A stretch of 64,000 nt of DNA, from NCBI GenBank assembly GCA_024734495.1, contig JALMQS010000075.1, forward strand, positions 5,192,832-5,256,831, written 5' to 3'. Source of the DNA: Forficula auricularia (lineage: Eukaryota > Arthropoda > Insecta > Dermaptera > Forficulidae). Below, in pieces: positions 12,487 through 23,500 of this stretch (position 1 is its first letter; each line of letters opens with the position of its first letter). The notes under the pieces are model-generated. The model did no database searches. It was not told where the DNA came from and saw only the letters and a list, made by a program, of their open reading frames with translations. A program made the translations under genes and the position numbers.

Positions 12487-12665
12487 CGGGCCTTGTGCCA
12501 TTTATTTTGTTGAAAGCATTTTTCACGGCCTCCGGCCAAGTTCTTATTTTGAAGAAAGCATATTTCACTGCCCCCGGGCAATTTCTTATTTTAAAAAAGC
12601 ATTTTTCACAAGCCTCCGGGCCAATTCTTATTTTGGGAAAGCAAATTTCACGGCTTTACGCCACC
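12487..12665 (+). repeat. Hairpin-bearing minirepeats inside the LTR
   Basis: About five units of about 40 bp share the words AAAGCATTTTTCAC and TTCTTATTTT, each with a short GC hairpin of different sequence: GGCcttgtGCC, GGCCtccGGCC, GCCCccGGGC, GCCtccGGGC, GGCtttacGCC. Pairing is kept while the bases change. The same array is in the 3' LTR at about 15540-15717. Confidence 0.75.
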
Positions 12666-12786
12666 AAGAGAGGTTTTCACCTCTGAAGAAAATCGACGAC
12701 ATCGGCGCTCCTCCGATATCTTTCCATCAAGCCTTTCGAGTCAAAAACTCATCTTCATCCATCATCGGGATTATTTCCTATAAATT

Positions 12787-12804
12787 TGGGGGCTCGGCCG
12801 CGGA
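12787..12804 (+). promoter_or_regulatory. Primer binding site, tRNA-Pro-like
   Basis: TGGGGGCTCGGCCGCGGA begins six bases after the 5' LTR. It closely resembles the tRNA-Pro primer site used by many retroelements, with a few mismatches. Function inferred from position and sequence. Confidence 0.65.
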
Positions 12805-13175
12805 TTCGTTAAAGGCTTTATCGGACGGAGCTGGACCATCTCGGTTCGGACCCGAGGAGGTTTGTCTCGACTCGCCTCGAGGCACCGACCGTTTTTGCGC
12901 GGGCAAACACATTTACCGCGCGCCCGGCAGCCAAGCGACGAGCGAAGGCAGGCGACGTAGCAGGCAGCAGCAGCGGCCATCGAATGAAGTGATTGAACGA
13001 AGGCCAACCAACACGACGACGGCAGCGCCACTCGCGGATAACAGCTGAACCAGCCACCCATAGGAGTAGCAGCAGGAATACGACAGAAGAATTAACTAAC
13101 GAGGTAAGAGCCGACAATCCCACTGCACACCTACACACCTATCCCTCTTATCAGTTATAAGACCACTATACAGTC

Positions 13176-14786
13176 ATGGAACACAGTCCAATCAATTTTA
13201 GGGACGTAGAACCACTAATAAAAAAATTCAACGGAACAGACAGTTATTCAATAGAAAGATGGGTGCAGGACATAGAATCCGAAGCAAGTATTCAAAGTTG
13301 GAGTAACTTGCAACTATTTACCTTTGGCAGACGGCTAATAACTGGACTAGCTAGGCTATTCGTAGAAAGTGAAAGAAACATTAATACGTGGGATAAGTTA
13401 AAAGAGGCCTTGTTGGAAGAATTCTCATTGCAAGTTAGCAGCGCGGATATTCATAAACAGCTAGCCAGAAGAAAATTGCAAAAGGGTGAGCATGTTTATG
13501 AATACTTTCTTGTTATGAAAGAGATAGCCAATAGGGGCAACCTAGAAGACAAGGCAGTAATAGAGTATATACTGGACGGCATACAAGACATTAGTCCTAA
13601 TAAAGTAATACTTTACGGGGCAAAAACATTAAAAGAATTTAAAGAAAAGTTAAAATTGTATTCAGAAATCACCTTCAAGTCAACAAACATAGCAAATCAT
13701 GCATGCAATAGACAGCCAGTTAGCAGTAAGGGTGGAAACGAAAACCTAATCACCAAAGAAGACCCACCCATGAACATAGTTACAGTAAATAGTCAAAAAA
13801 CGAAATCCAATCACAAGATCATTTCAATAAGCAACCACAAGATTAACGCCTTAGTAGATACCGGTGCAGGCTTATCGCTCATGAGCGAAGACATCCACAA
13901 ACAGCTAGGTTCACCACAATTAACAGATTCAAATATTATTCTGAATGGGTTTGCATTTTCACGAACCGGAAGTAAAGGATATTTTAAAACGACCATACGA
14001 ATTGACAACGAAGATTTTAATATTAAATTTTATGTAGTTCCAAACGAAACAATAGACGAACAAGTAATTTTAGGAATCGATCTGATAGACCAGGCCGAAA
14101 TTAAAATAGGACAAGATGGCATCCAAATTATTAAAAGCATAGACGTTAATACAATTGACAAAACAAGAACGGAAACAGAATCTCATTTAATAGATGAACT
14201 ACGAAGGGAAAACAATTCAATGAAACATGACATTCAGTCAATGAAAGAGGAATTGAACAGTTTAAATAGAAGTCTCAACGAAGAAAGGAAAATCCGAGAA
14301 AACGAAATTAACCATTTAAAATTAAGAAATAACGAACTGATAGAACAAAATGATTCATTAAACGAAATTATAAATTCAATTAAACATGAAAACAGGGAAT
14401 TACACAAGAAATTATCAGATCAAGACAGGCATTTTGCAAAAACAGATAACGCTTTGAAAGAAGAAAATAAAGATATCTCAAGTAAAGAAAGTCATTTAGA
14501 AGATGGTCAAGGGACAAATTCACCTATGAACAAAGACAAGATTAAGGGGTTTCAAGCAAGAAGAATTGGGGGACTTACGAAGAAAATTAGAATCAAAAGC
14601 AAAAATGATTACGCAGCCTATGACGTTACAAAGTTTAGTGGTCTTAAATCTGATAAAATTAATTTCAATTACCCCTCAATACCAGTTAAAACCCATGTCG
14701 GTCCCTTACCTCAGACTATATTAAGTGTTCAAGAAGATACCCAAGTGAAGTGTTGTGTTAATTATAAAAGTGTAAAAAAAAAATAA
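13176..14786 (+). CDS. Gag-protease-coiled-coil polyprotein of the LTR element
   Basis: One 536-codon frame starts at ATG 13176, about 400 bases after the LTR. Residues about 20-150 look like a Gag capsid region of the retrotransposon-gag type (WDKLKEALLEEFSLQV, then HVYEYFLVMKEIANRG). No CCHC zinc knuckle is seen. Residues about 215-310 form a retropepsin: ALVDTGAGLSLMS with the catalytic Asp at about 228, and VILGIDLIDQ near 295-304. Residues about 330-445 are a long charged heptad-rich coiled coil (DELRRENNSMKHDIQSMKEE onward). The final about 85 residues are basic (GLTKKIRIKSK) and of unknown role. Reverse transcriptase, RNase H and integrase are absent although the frame is intact. The coiled coil may replace pol or aid particle assembly; that is inference. 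Confidence 0.9.
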   Translation: MEHSPINFRDVEPLIKKFNGTDSYSIERWVQDIESEASIQSWSNLQLFTFGRRLITGLARLFVESERNINTWDKLKEALLEEFSLQVSSADIHKQLARRKLQKGEHVYEYFLVMKEIANRGNLEDKAVIEYILDGIQDISPNKVILYGAKTLKEFKEKLKLYSEITFKSTNIANHACNRQPVSSKGGNENLITKEDPPMNIVTVNSQKTKSNHKIISISNHKINALVDTGAGLSLMSEDIHKQLGSPQLTDSNIILNGFAFSRTGSKGYFKTTIRIDNEDFNIKFYVVPNETIDEQVILGIDLIDQAEIKIGQDGIQIIKSIDVNTIDKTRTETESHLIDELRRENNSMKHDIQSMKEELNSLNRSLNEERKIRENEINHLKLRNNELIEQNDSLNEIINSIKHENRELHKKLSDQDRHFAKTDNALKEENKDISSKESHLEDGQGTNSPMNKDKIKGFQARRIGGLTKKIRIKSKNDYAAYDVTKFSGLKSDKINFNYPSIPVKTHVGPLPQTILSVQEDTQVKCCVNYKSVKKK

Positions 14787-15176
14787 TATGAAAGTGTTTT
14801 TTTTAGTGTCATGTGCAAAAGTGAGAAAAAAGTGAAAATTAGTGTGTGAAAGTGTTAGTTTTTAAGTTAAAATCAAAGAAATAGACAATTAAAAAACACT
14901 AAGTTTAAGCATAAAATTTTTTTTGTTTTGTTCAAGTAATTTTCAAGATCAATTTGTTTTGTAAAAAATAACAATAGTTAAGTTTAGTTTTAAGTGCTAT
15001 TTCATTGTAAAAAAAAAATATAATAATTCTGTATTTTATGATTAAGTTAAAAATACCTAAACGGTTTTAAAGAAGAAAAGACAATAACTAAATTAATTTT
15101 AAGTTGAAATATTTAACTATGTAAAAGATGATTGGTTATAAGTTCCGGGTCGTAACTTGATTGAGAAAGGGGAGAA
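14787..15176 (+). other. 3' untranslated part and polypurine tract of the LTR element
   Basis: AT-rich non-coding sequence with repeated AAAGTG words. It ends in the purine run gagaaaggggagaa (15163-15176) directly before the 3' LTR, the expected plus-strand primer. Confidence 0.75.
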
Positions 15177-15811
15177 TGTAGGAATCGATTTTCTGCTTTT
15201 TTTCAATTAGAAATGTAATTTATTTTTCGATGTTAATCGATTCGTGGCTTATGAAAGACTAATTAGCGAAGAAGAAGACCACGCCTTTTTATAATTAATC
15301 GAGCGCGATCTAGGGAAAATTATCAACCAATCACCTTAATTACCAATTAAATCGACGGCTATAAAAGAAGCGAAGCCGTAATTAGCGAGTCAGTTGCAAT
15401 TCAGCCCTCACTGTGTGAAGAGCTGTTTTACGCTCTCAAGAGTTCGCCTGTCGACTTTGGAACGATTGAAGAACAAAGCTGTACGAAATCTTGTAACCAC
15501 GAAGAAGTAATAAATTTCGGGCCTTGTGCCATTTATTTTGTTGAAAGCATTTTTCACGGCCTCCGGCCAAGTTCTTATTTTGAAGAAAGCATATTTCACT
15601 GCCCCCGGGCAATTTCTTATTTTAAAAAAGCATTTTTCACAAGCCTCCGGGCCAATTCTTATTTTGGGAAAGCAAATTTCACGGCTTTACGCCACCAAGA
15701 GAGGTTTTCACCTCTGAAGAAAATCGACGACATCGGCGCTCCTCCGATATCTTTCCATCAAGCCTTTCGAGTCAAAAACTCATCTTCATCCATCATCAGG
15801 ATTATTTCCTA
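15177..15811 (+). repeat. 3' LTR
   Basis: Near-identical to the 5' LTR, missing one T in the T-run and one C in the gctctcc word, with one G/A difference close to the end (catcatcagg versus catcatcggg). Followed by LINE sequence. Confidence 0.93.
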
Positions 15812-16784
15812 CTATTATTGACCAAACGGCAAACCCCACTCATTGTTACGCCGACGATAGCACTCTACACGGCAAACCCTCTCTCCCGAATAATCGAATC
15901 AATATTGCCTCCTCAATTACTCTCGACCTAGACAAACTGAATAAATGGGGCTCTCAAAATTTAGTTAACTTCAATTCAAACAAGACTCAATGTTGTCTAA
16001 TTTCTAGGCGCGAAAATAGAGATTTCCTGATATTCACTTCGATTCGAATACCCTGAAAATGTGTGACAGCCTATCCATGTTGGGCGTCTCTGTCGCATCT
16101 GACCTGTCTTGGAATGAACACATCTCCTCTGTGGCGAAATCTGCAGCAAGGAAGATTGGCTTCTTATTCAGGTCCAAGCGATTTTACAAACCCCCACAAC
16201 TTCTCACCATCTACAAGGCCCAAATCCGCCCCTATCTCGAATACGGCTCTCATCTGTGGAGAGGAGCCTCAAAATATTCTCTTGCTACCCTTGATGCAAT
16301 TCAGAAACGAGCCGTCAGGCTAATTGACGATTCTACCCTCACCGACTCCCTCGACTCGCTGGCTCATCGAAGAGATGTCTCCGCCCTTTCCCTTTTCTAT
16401 AGATACTATCACGGCAGGTGCTCTGATGAGATAAAATCAATAATTCCCCCAAAGCATGCTTTGCACGCAGCACACGTTTTGCCGACTCCCAACACTCTTT
16501 CGCGGTCAAATTAGAAAAGTGCCGGACCACTTCATTCGCGAATTCATATATCCCCATGACTTCAAGGAACTGGAACTCTCTCCCAGCCTCTATCTTTCCC
16601 AGCACCTATGATCTTCAAACCTTCAAAACCAGGGTGCATAGACACCTACGTCTACACCCTCTCACTTAAACAACTTTCCCTTCTCTTCGGTAATGCAAGG
16701 GTCTTTCGAGATCCATAGGGGCTACATCTTTACTGGTGCACCCCTTCTTGCATTCGATTGCATTAAAAAAAAAAAAAAAAAAAA
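15812..16784 (+). mobile_element. Jockey-type LINE, right half with poly(A) tail
   Basis: Resumes the frame cut at 12143. The catalytic box CYADDSTLHG lies at about 15838-15870, followed by the thumb and the conserved C-terminal segment (LGVSVASDLSWNEHISS at about 16083, IYKAQIRPYLEYGSHLW at about 16210-16260, LAHRRDVSALSLFYRYYHG at about 16360). Frameshifts at about 16035 and about 16460 break it. It ends in about 20 A residues at 16765-16784. A second, 5'-truncated copy lies at 18508-18949. Confidence 0.9.
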
Positions 16785-16989
16785 GGAGCACCCTACTAAG
16801 TGCCCATAGATCGTAAATCCGGCCCTGATTGGAAATACATATATTTTACAACACAAGAACGAATTTTCTTCGACTTTTCTTTCTTAAGTTACTGTGGGTA
16901 TCTGAATTCAGACACACAGGCAAAAAAAAACATGGTTGAAACTGATTTTCCTCCACCTTCCAGATATTTTTCAAAACAATTAGCAAACA

Positions 16990-17180
16990 TTTTTTTTTTA
17001 ATTTTTGCGTGAATTCTTTACCGGGACCGCCCGGCAGGCAGATTATCCGCCTGGCAGCCGGGATTACCTTTTAATATGATATCTACGTTATTTTTAAGAG
17101 GTGATTGTTTTGAGCAGCGGTGGGATTCAGAGAGTGGAGCCCTCAGGATAGCTAAAGACTCGCCAAATGCGGGCTTTACA
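16990..17180. other. GC-richer repeat fragment
   Basis: Contains an imperfect inverted pair (ccgcccggcaggcag / ccgcctggcagccggg, 17027-17065) and a cagcggtgggattcag word resembling hAT-type ends. Not enough to name an element. Confidence 0.3.
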
Positions 17181-17249
17181 TCTAGTACAAATATATATAC
17201 AAATTATTAAATATTTACAAAGTCTAAAATTAATTTATTTCATCATATT

Positions 17250-17501
17250 TTAATGTATAGATATATGTAGGATTTTCAGAAATTTTGATTCATTTGTGGG
17301 TGATATTTTAAAAACAATAACTGTTGACGATAGTTGGCCTTTCTCGTCATACTCATGGGCTGTGATCCACATTTTATTGAACGTTGACAATTCACAGACA
17401 ACGCTTCCACCAAACCAGGCTCCATATTCACGATTGTCCCTTCTATGGAATTTTATGCCACATGGCGGCAACAGACGAGTCATTTCATTTTCCAAACGAG
17501 C
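17250..17501 (-). CDS. Actin-like gene exon 7 (last)
   Basis: Residues 311-393 and stop (17252-17250). ENEMTRLLPPCGIKFHRRD, YGAWFGGSVVCELSTFNKMW and HEYDEKG match the actin C-terminal part; the tail after that is lineage-specific. AATAAA on the minus strand at 17239-17234 is the likely polyadenylation signal. Confidence 0.93.
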   Translation of the reverse strand, partial: ARLENEMTRLLPPCGIKFHRRDNREYGAWFGGSVVCELSTFNKMWITAHEYDEKGQLSSTVIVFKISPTNESKFLKILHISIH

Positions 17502-20500
17502 CTAGAATAAAAATAAATAAATAAAAACAAAATTTAGTAACATACTAACTAATTAACAGACATTTTGACAAAATAATTAATTTCTCTAAAAATATAATTT
17601 TTTCGATGTTCACTATTAAGAACTTTTTTGTAGAGCAAAACGCAATAATTTCAAGTATTCTAATCGTGCATGGAAAAAGTGTTGTTGTTTTCTTTGCTTC
17701 GTTTTTTCGAAATATCTCAAAAACGGCTGAAACTATTTTGATTAAAAAAATTAGGCGAAACCATGGCATTTCGGTCTACAAAAAAGTCATAATAAGTGAA
17801 CATCAAAAAAATTATATTTTTCGATATAATAACTGTTTTGTCAAAAGGTCTGTTAGTACGTTAGTCTGTGCGTTACCAAATTTTTGAGGACGCACTATCC
17901 CCAAAACTAGTGTGAATATTAATGCAGTTTAATAAAGGTAATTATAATCGAGCGATATAATAATAGGCGACTGTGGGTCAGTGGCTAGAGTGTTGGGTCG
18001 CTGGTTCGAGACCAAGTCTCGGCAGATAGATATTTGCAGCCGCCTCCTCTTGGAAAGTAATGGCAACCTACCAAGAGTATAATTGCCTAGTAACCTCTCC
18101 AAATTAGCCGTTCGGAACCGGAGTTAAAAAGTAGGTCCCATATATCTGTGTAAAACAACTAAACACACTCAGCACAGGTATATGTGCAGAGGAGCCGACA
18201 CCCGTTTCGGGTATGGCACTAGAAGAAGAAGAAGAATTATAATCAGGGGCACTGTTTATAAAAATAAAAAGTAAACTTGTGTAAAAATTATAAAATTATT
18301 CTGAAGATGAAATACAATCTTTGCAAACATTTTTAGAAAGTTGTAAGCAAATAAACTGTTTACATATTTCACATTTGAAACGGGTGATTACAAATCTGAC
18401 AACAAATCATATAAAATAAAAGATTTAAAAAACTTAGATGGATGGGTGTGCGTATTTCTGGAGTACAAAACACGTGTTTCTTGTTCTTATGGTCACCGAA
18501 GAAAGAAACTCCCTCGACTCGCTGGCTCATCGAAGAGATGTCTCTGCCCTTTCCCTTTTCTATAGATACTATCACGGCAGGTGCTCTGATGAGATAAAAT
18601 CAATAATTCCCCCCAAAGCATGCTTTGCACGCAGCACACGTTTTGCCGACTCCCAACACTCTTTTGCGGTCAAATTGGAAAAGTGCCGGACCACTTCATT
18701 CGCGAATACATATATCCCCATGACTTCAAGGAACTGGAACTCTCTCCCAGCCTCTATCTTTCCCAGCACCTATGATCTTCAAACCTTCAAAACCAGGGTG
18801 CATAGACACCTACGTCTACACCCTCTCACTTAATCAACTCTCCCTTCTCTTCGGTAATGCAAGGGTCTTTCGAGATCCATAGGGGCTACATCTTTACTGG
18901 TGCACCCCTTCTTGCATTCGATTGCATTAAAAAAAAAAAAAAAAAAAAAGCCGCGGTTAGGACTCAGGTATGGTGGGCTCGAGAAAAGAGGGGGGCTTCT
19001 AAGAACAACTAAGTTTCAAGATAAGGAAACAAAAACTTTAGTTGCGTATTTGATAGATACGCGCGCCTATCGGAAGGTTAATTTCGAGTATAAGACGCAC
19101 CTGAATTTTGGAGGCAATTTTTCCAAGAAAAAAGTGCGTCTTGTAGTCGGTAAAATACGGTACTACTCTGATCAAAAAGTACTCGGAAATTGTTAATAAA
19201 ACGAATCGCCATTGAAATATTGTCAAAATCACATCTTGAAATTATCGTCCTATCAGTTTCAGGGCCCACCTAATTAATATCCGCTCACGAGCCACCAGTG
19301 GGTTGCGACCCACAGTTTGGGAACCACTGATATAGGCTTCAGAGGAAAATTGCGGAACTCTATTACCTGTGTTCTTTTTAAAGTAATGCTCTAATTATTT
19401 TTGATTTTTACTTGAAGAATGAAATTGAAAAATATATGTATCCCCCGCAAGGGAAGAATACTCACTGAAAATCCCCTCATCATTGTTGTTCCTCCTGTAA
19501 TTACAATATTACTCGAAATCACTTCACGAAGAGATGGGTCCGCTTTCGCAATGCAGTTTGCTATTAGTTGTGGAACACTTGGATGCTGTGAGTAGCCGCA
19601 TTCATTTGGCCTGCAATTCAAACAGAAAATGAGGATTTTATATAAATATACAACGAGAGTGAAAAAAGACAAATGTAGACAAAATATATCGTCGGGATAC
19701 TGCCAAAACAAGCTAACTCCATAATTTAAACTTTTGAGTAAACGTCGTTTGAAAATTTAAATTGAAATGAAAAATCGTCACATCTTCAAAATGGTTTATT
19801 GATTGAAAACAATCAAAGTAAGTAAGTTGTCTGGTTTTTTGTCAGTATGTTTTAATCTAATGGAGTACTTAACTCCGAATTGAGTAAAAGTGGAGTTAGC
19901 TTGTTTTGGCAGTAACCCGACGATATATAGGAAGGTATTTTCTAATTAATAAATAAAAAACAGTCTATTTATTAATTAAGGAGAGCTTATTAAAAAAATA
20001 TAAAAGTTTACAAAGTACTGCCAAAGAGGTTTTTCTACTTAGTTTGGCCCTAAAAACTTTAAATTATCATTAACGTCGTTCGTCGTAAAATAATATAACT
20101 TCGTCAATCATCCCCTTATGTTAAATTGAAAGTTTCTTTTTGCCGAGAGTATCAGAATTTTTATAAATTGAATGAGACAATAAAAGAGTGTGTCTTTTGT
20201 TGGAATTATAAATTTTTAATTTATTTATAACGAGACTATAGTTTCGAGAGCTTTGTCCTTTTCATCAGTAGGTATATATTACAATCTCACTTACATACTT
20301 AATTCCTGTGAATCAATTGTAATAGACTGATGAAGAGGGCAAATTATTGGATCTTTTGAGATGGTATTTTTTAACTACATATCGTTTCAATTATTAAATA
20401 AATTACGAGTGAATGATGATGCATTCGATTCAGCTATTGCTTCGATGTTTTTGAAAGTATCTTGTTCTGTATTAAATTTTTTTTAATTATTATTTTGAAA

Positions 20501-23500
20501 AAAAAACACGGGCGAAAACTGGTTAAAAATTACTAAACCCGTAATTTAAAAAATGTTATTTTGTCTAATTTATTTATTTTAATGAAAAAAAAACGATCTT
20601 AAAAATTAAATTATCTCTAATAAAAACAATCTTTACTAGAATAATATAATTAAAAATTTTACCGAAACAATAACTCAGGAGCTTGAATTACTTCTGATGT
20701 TAATCTAATTTCAGTATGATCCGGTAAAAAGTATTGCACACCCAGACACGGGTCACATGAAGAGAGATGCGTATATTCGGCGATATAATTCTAACAAATC
20801 AAATATAATTTAATATTTTTATTAATACTAGTACCTATAGATAATTTAAAAAAATAAAATAACAAAGGTAATATTACTGCTACATATTGAGAGGTTACGA
20901 AAATTGTAATAATAAAATCAATAGTAATAATAGTAATACACATTTAAAAAGATTCATAAAGTCTGTATCAAAGGATAATTTTAATCTGTTCAAAGTTTCT
21001 TTGCAGAATGGGGCCTAAAATATTCATTTTTTGACCCTTGCCCCATTTTGGGTTGTTTGTTTTTGAGCTTCTCGTTCCCTCGAGACCCACAGATTATGTA
21101 TTTATTTATTTTAGTTAAGTTTGGTTCAAAGGCCTAGGATTTCCATTATTTGACCCTCCCTTCCATTTTGGATGGTTATTTTTTGGCTTCGAGAAATAAA
21201 TGTAGTTCTGGTAAAAACACTTTTATACATGAATCATTGAAAAGTTTTTATTCTGCCTAGAGTAGCAGAGTTGTTGAATCATAAAGAGAAACAAAGAGGT
21301 TGTCTTCTGCTTTCACACATATATTATTATATTAAATATAGATATGTATAGATATTATTTATTTGTTTGAGACTACTTATAGTTTCAAAAGCTTGGCCTT
21401 CATCGTAAGTATTTTATAAATATTATATTTCATGGAGTCAGTATCACGCGGATATTGAAAATTTTGTAGTGGCGGTTGATGACTTTTCAACCAGGGGATG
21501 AATGATGATGATGTCAAAAAAGTATCCTTCATTTTTTGAAATTTTATTTTCATCTTCGCTTTTTTTTGCAAATTTAATCGAATATCTGCGGCATCATTTT
21601 CGTAATTTTTTAAAATTTAACATTAGATTTTTTTTAATATCTTTTGTGACCTTCGCTTCAAACGGATAATGCTTTGTGTGAGTGAGGGCAGGAGTCAGAA
21701 ATTAAATCTTGAGACTTAAACTCCACAAACCCTGAGATGGAAATGGACCATCAGCCTGTCCTATTATAAAAAATCTTCAATTTCTCCTAATTCTATTGCT
21801 ATAAACAAGCTATGACTTGTCTAGAGCCCTCTTATAGTTATTTCCGATCTTTTATATTGAGAGTTATTAGAAATGGATTAGTAGTTCCCGAATCATCTTT
21901 ATTTATTCCTTTTTTGTATTATTACTATTTTAATAGCGAGAACAATTTTTACTCGACTAAAACTCGTCTGGACTTGTGTTTGACATGGTTGAACTGGAAG
22001 ATATACCAGGCAGGGACTTCAAACCTTCTACGATATACGCGCATCCTTTTCGAAAAATTTTAATTGCCCATTGAAACTATGGAACAATTTTATTTCATTT
22101 CGAGAACCAATATATTTTTCAAAACAAAAAATGATTTGTATAGATATATTTGAAATAACGAATGATAATTTAAAAATTTAAAGATCCTTCTGAAATTTTG
22201 AAGTCGATTTTATGAAAATACTTTAAATGTTTGAAATTTTAGGGATGCGCCGCTATGAACACATTTATTTGCATCAAGCAGAAGACAACCTCTTTTTTCT
22301 CTTTATGATATGACCTTACGTTTGAGCGTTTATAGTGAACACAATTTTTTTGCATTTAAACAGAAAACAGAAATTCCAGGCCTTTCAAAATCTGGACCGG
22401 TCCGCTGAGCTCCCCCTTTTCAAAACTATATAGCTTTTAAATTGAAAGTTTTTGCCGAGAGTAGCAGAATTTTTATATATTGAAGGAGACAATAAAAGAG
22501 TGTGTCTTCTGCTGGAATTATAAATTTTATTTATTTATAACGAGACTATAGTTTCGAGGGCTTTGCCCTCTTCATCAGTCTATTACAATGTATTCACAGG
22601 AATTAATTTATGAATGAAAGGTTAACATTTTTCATGTGGTAAGGTTATTAACCTTAAATAAATAATACATTGTAATAGACTGATGAAGAGGGCAAAGCCC
22701 TCGAAACTATAGTCTCGTTATAAATAAATAAAATTTATAATTCCAGCAGAAGACACACTCTTTTATTGTCTCCTTCACTATATAGCTTTTCTCAACATGA
22801 AATCAAACATATATTTAATTAGATCTTTGACAAAGCCATTTATCAAATCTTTTCAACTTTAATCATACAGCAATTACAGACTCACTCTGATGCCTTGAGT
22901 TTTGAATCTTATTTTCCAACTCTTGTTACTCGATATAGACTAGTCAAAATCTAATAAAATAACAGATTAAAAAACACAAATGCTCACTTGTGAAACATAG
23001 CATGTCTTCTCTTTCATGTCCCGAACGATATCCAGTTGGCCAGAACTTGTTAAATTTATTCCTTGAGTCTAAAACAAATAAAATACATATATTATAAGCA
23101 AAATTATAAAAAATTTAAACTATTTTAGAGAAGAAAAGTATTATTTTTTCTTTATTGATTGATCGTTATTTATAGAGATCGTGCGTTTAGCATACTCACT
23201 CACTCTATTGTTTACTCTAATGTGATAGCATAAGGAGCCCACGGCTCATCACTACCCCAATTCGTTGTTAAGTTAAAAGTTTTCTATCTAATATGAATCT
23301 TTTTGCTACCTCTGCAGGATTTTAACTTGCAGAAGCAGTGCCCGTGTCAAACCGCGGGGAGGTAGATTCATTTTATCTCCACCGACCCATTCGAATGGAC
23401 CTTTTTGGGAAATCTGAAGGATTCTTAATTTATTATACATTTCTTAGTGAGTGGCCCGGCTCTATTAGCCGGGGTTTTTCTAGGGATGCGCAGCATAACC

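Larger units (their letters stand above)
12144..12780 (+). repeat. 5' LTR
   Basis: Begins TGTAGGAATCGA and ends GGATTATTTCCTA. It contains a TATA box, an initiator, an AATAAA (12478-12483) and an array of about 40-bp hairpin repeats (12490-12665). Two bases longer than the 3' LTR. Confidence 0.93.
12144..15811 (+). mobile_element. Young non-autonomous LTR retrotransposon inside the LINE
   Basis: Two direct LTRs (12144-12780 and 15177-15811) bracket an internal region with a tRNA-Pro-like primer site, one 536-codon frame and a polypurine tract. The LTRs differ by about two single-base indels and one substitution over about 635 bp, so insertion was recent. The host LINE frame reads ...CTT ATT ATT GAC... 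when the element is removed, giving a 3-4 bp target duplication ((t)tat). Ends are TGTAGGAA...TTCCTA. No reverse transcriptase, RNase H or integrase is present, so mobilisation must rely on another element. Confidence 0.93.
10777..16827. mobile_element. hAT shell (CAGGGCC ends) enclosing a nested stack of elements
   Basis: Left end CAGGGCCAGATTTA (10777) and right end TAAATCCGGCCCTG (ending 16827) are inverted. The flanks gttggaaa (10769-10776) and attggaaa (16828-16835) match at 7 of 8 bases. The pair therefore looks like one hAT insertion whose interior was later filled by a foldback, a LINE and an LTR element. Near the left end is a perfect palindrome, CATAGGCTGCAGCCTATG. Confidence 0.75.
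22442..22795. mobile_element. Penelope-derived foldback with two facing hammerhead ribozymes
   Basis: Arms of about 115 bp (22474-22590 and 22670-22785) are almost perfect inverted repeats around a 75-base centre. Each arm carries one complete hammerhead core (see the two ncRNA entries). The distal parts (AGACAATAAAAGAGTGTGTC, CTTCTGCTGG) are shared with 20.1 and 60.4 kb, so this is a repeated mobile unit rather than a one-off palindrome. Confidence 0.85.

Noticed and set aside
12362..13048. 228-codon open frame over the 5' LTR and leader
   Set aside because: It spans LTR regulatory repeats, the primer site and leader; the same region is cut short in the 3' LTR and has no protein-like pattern.
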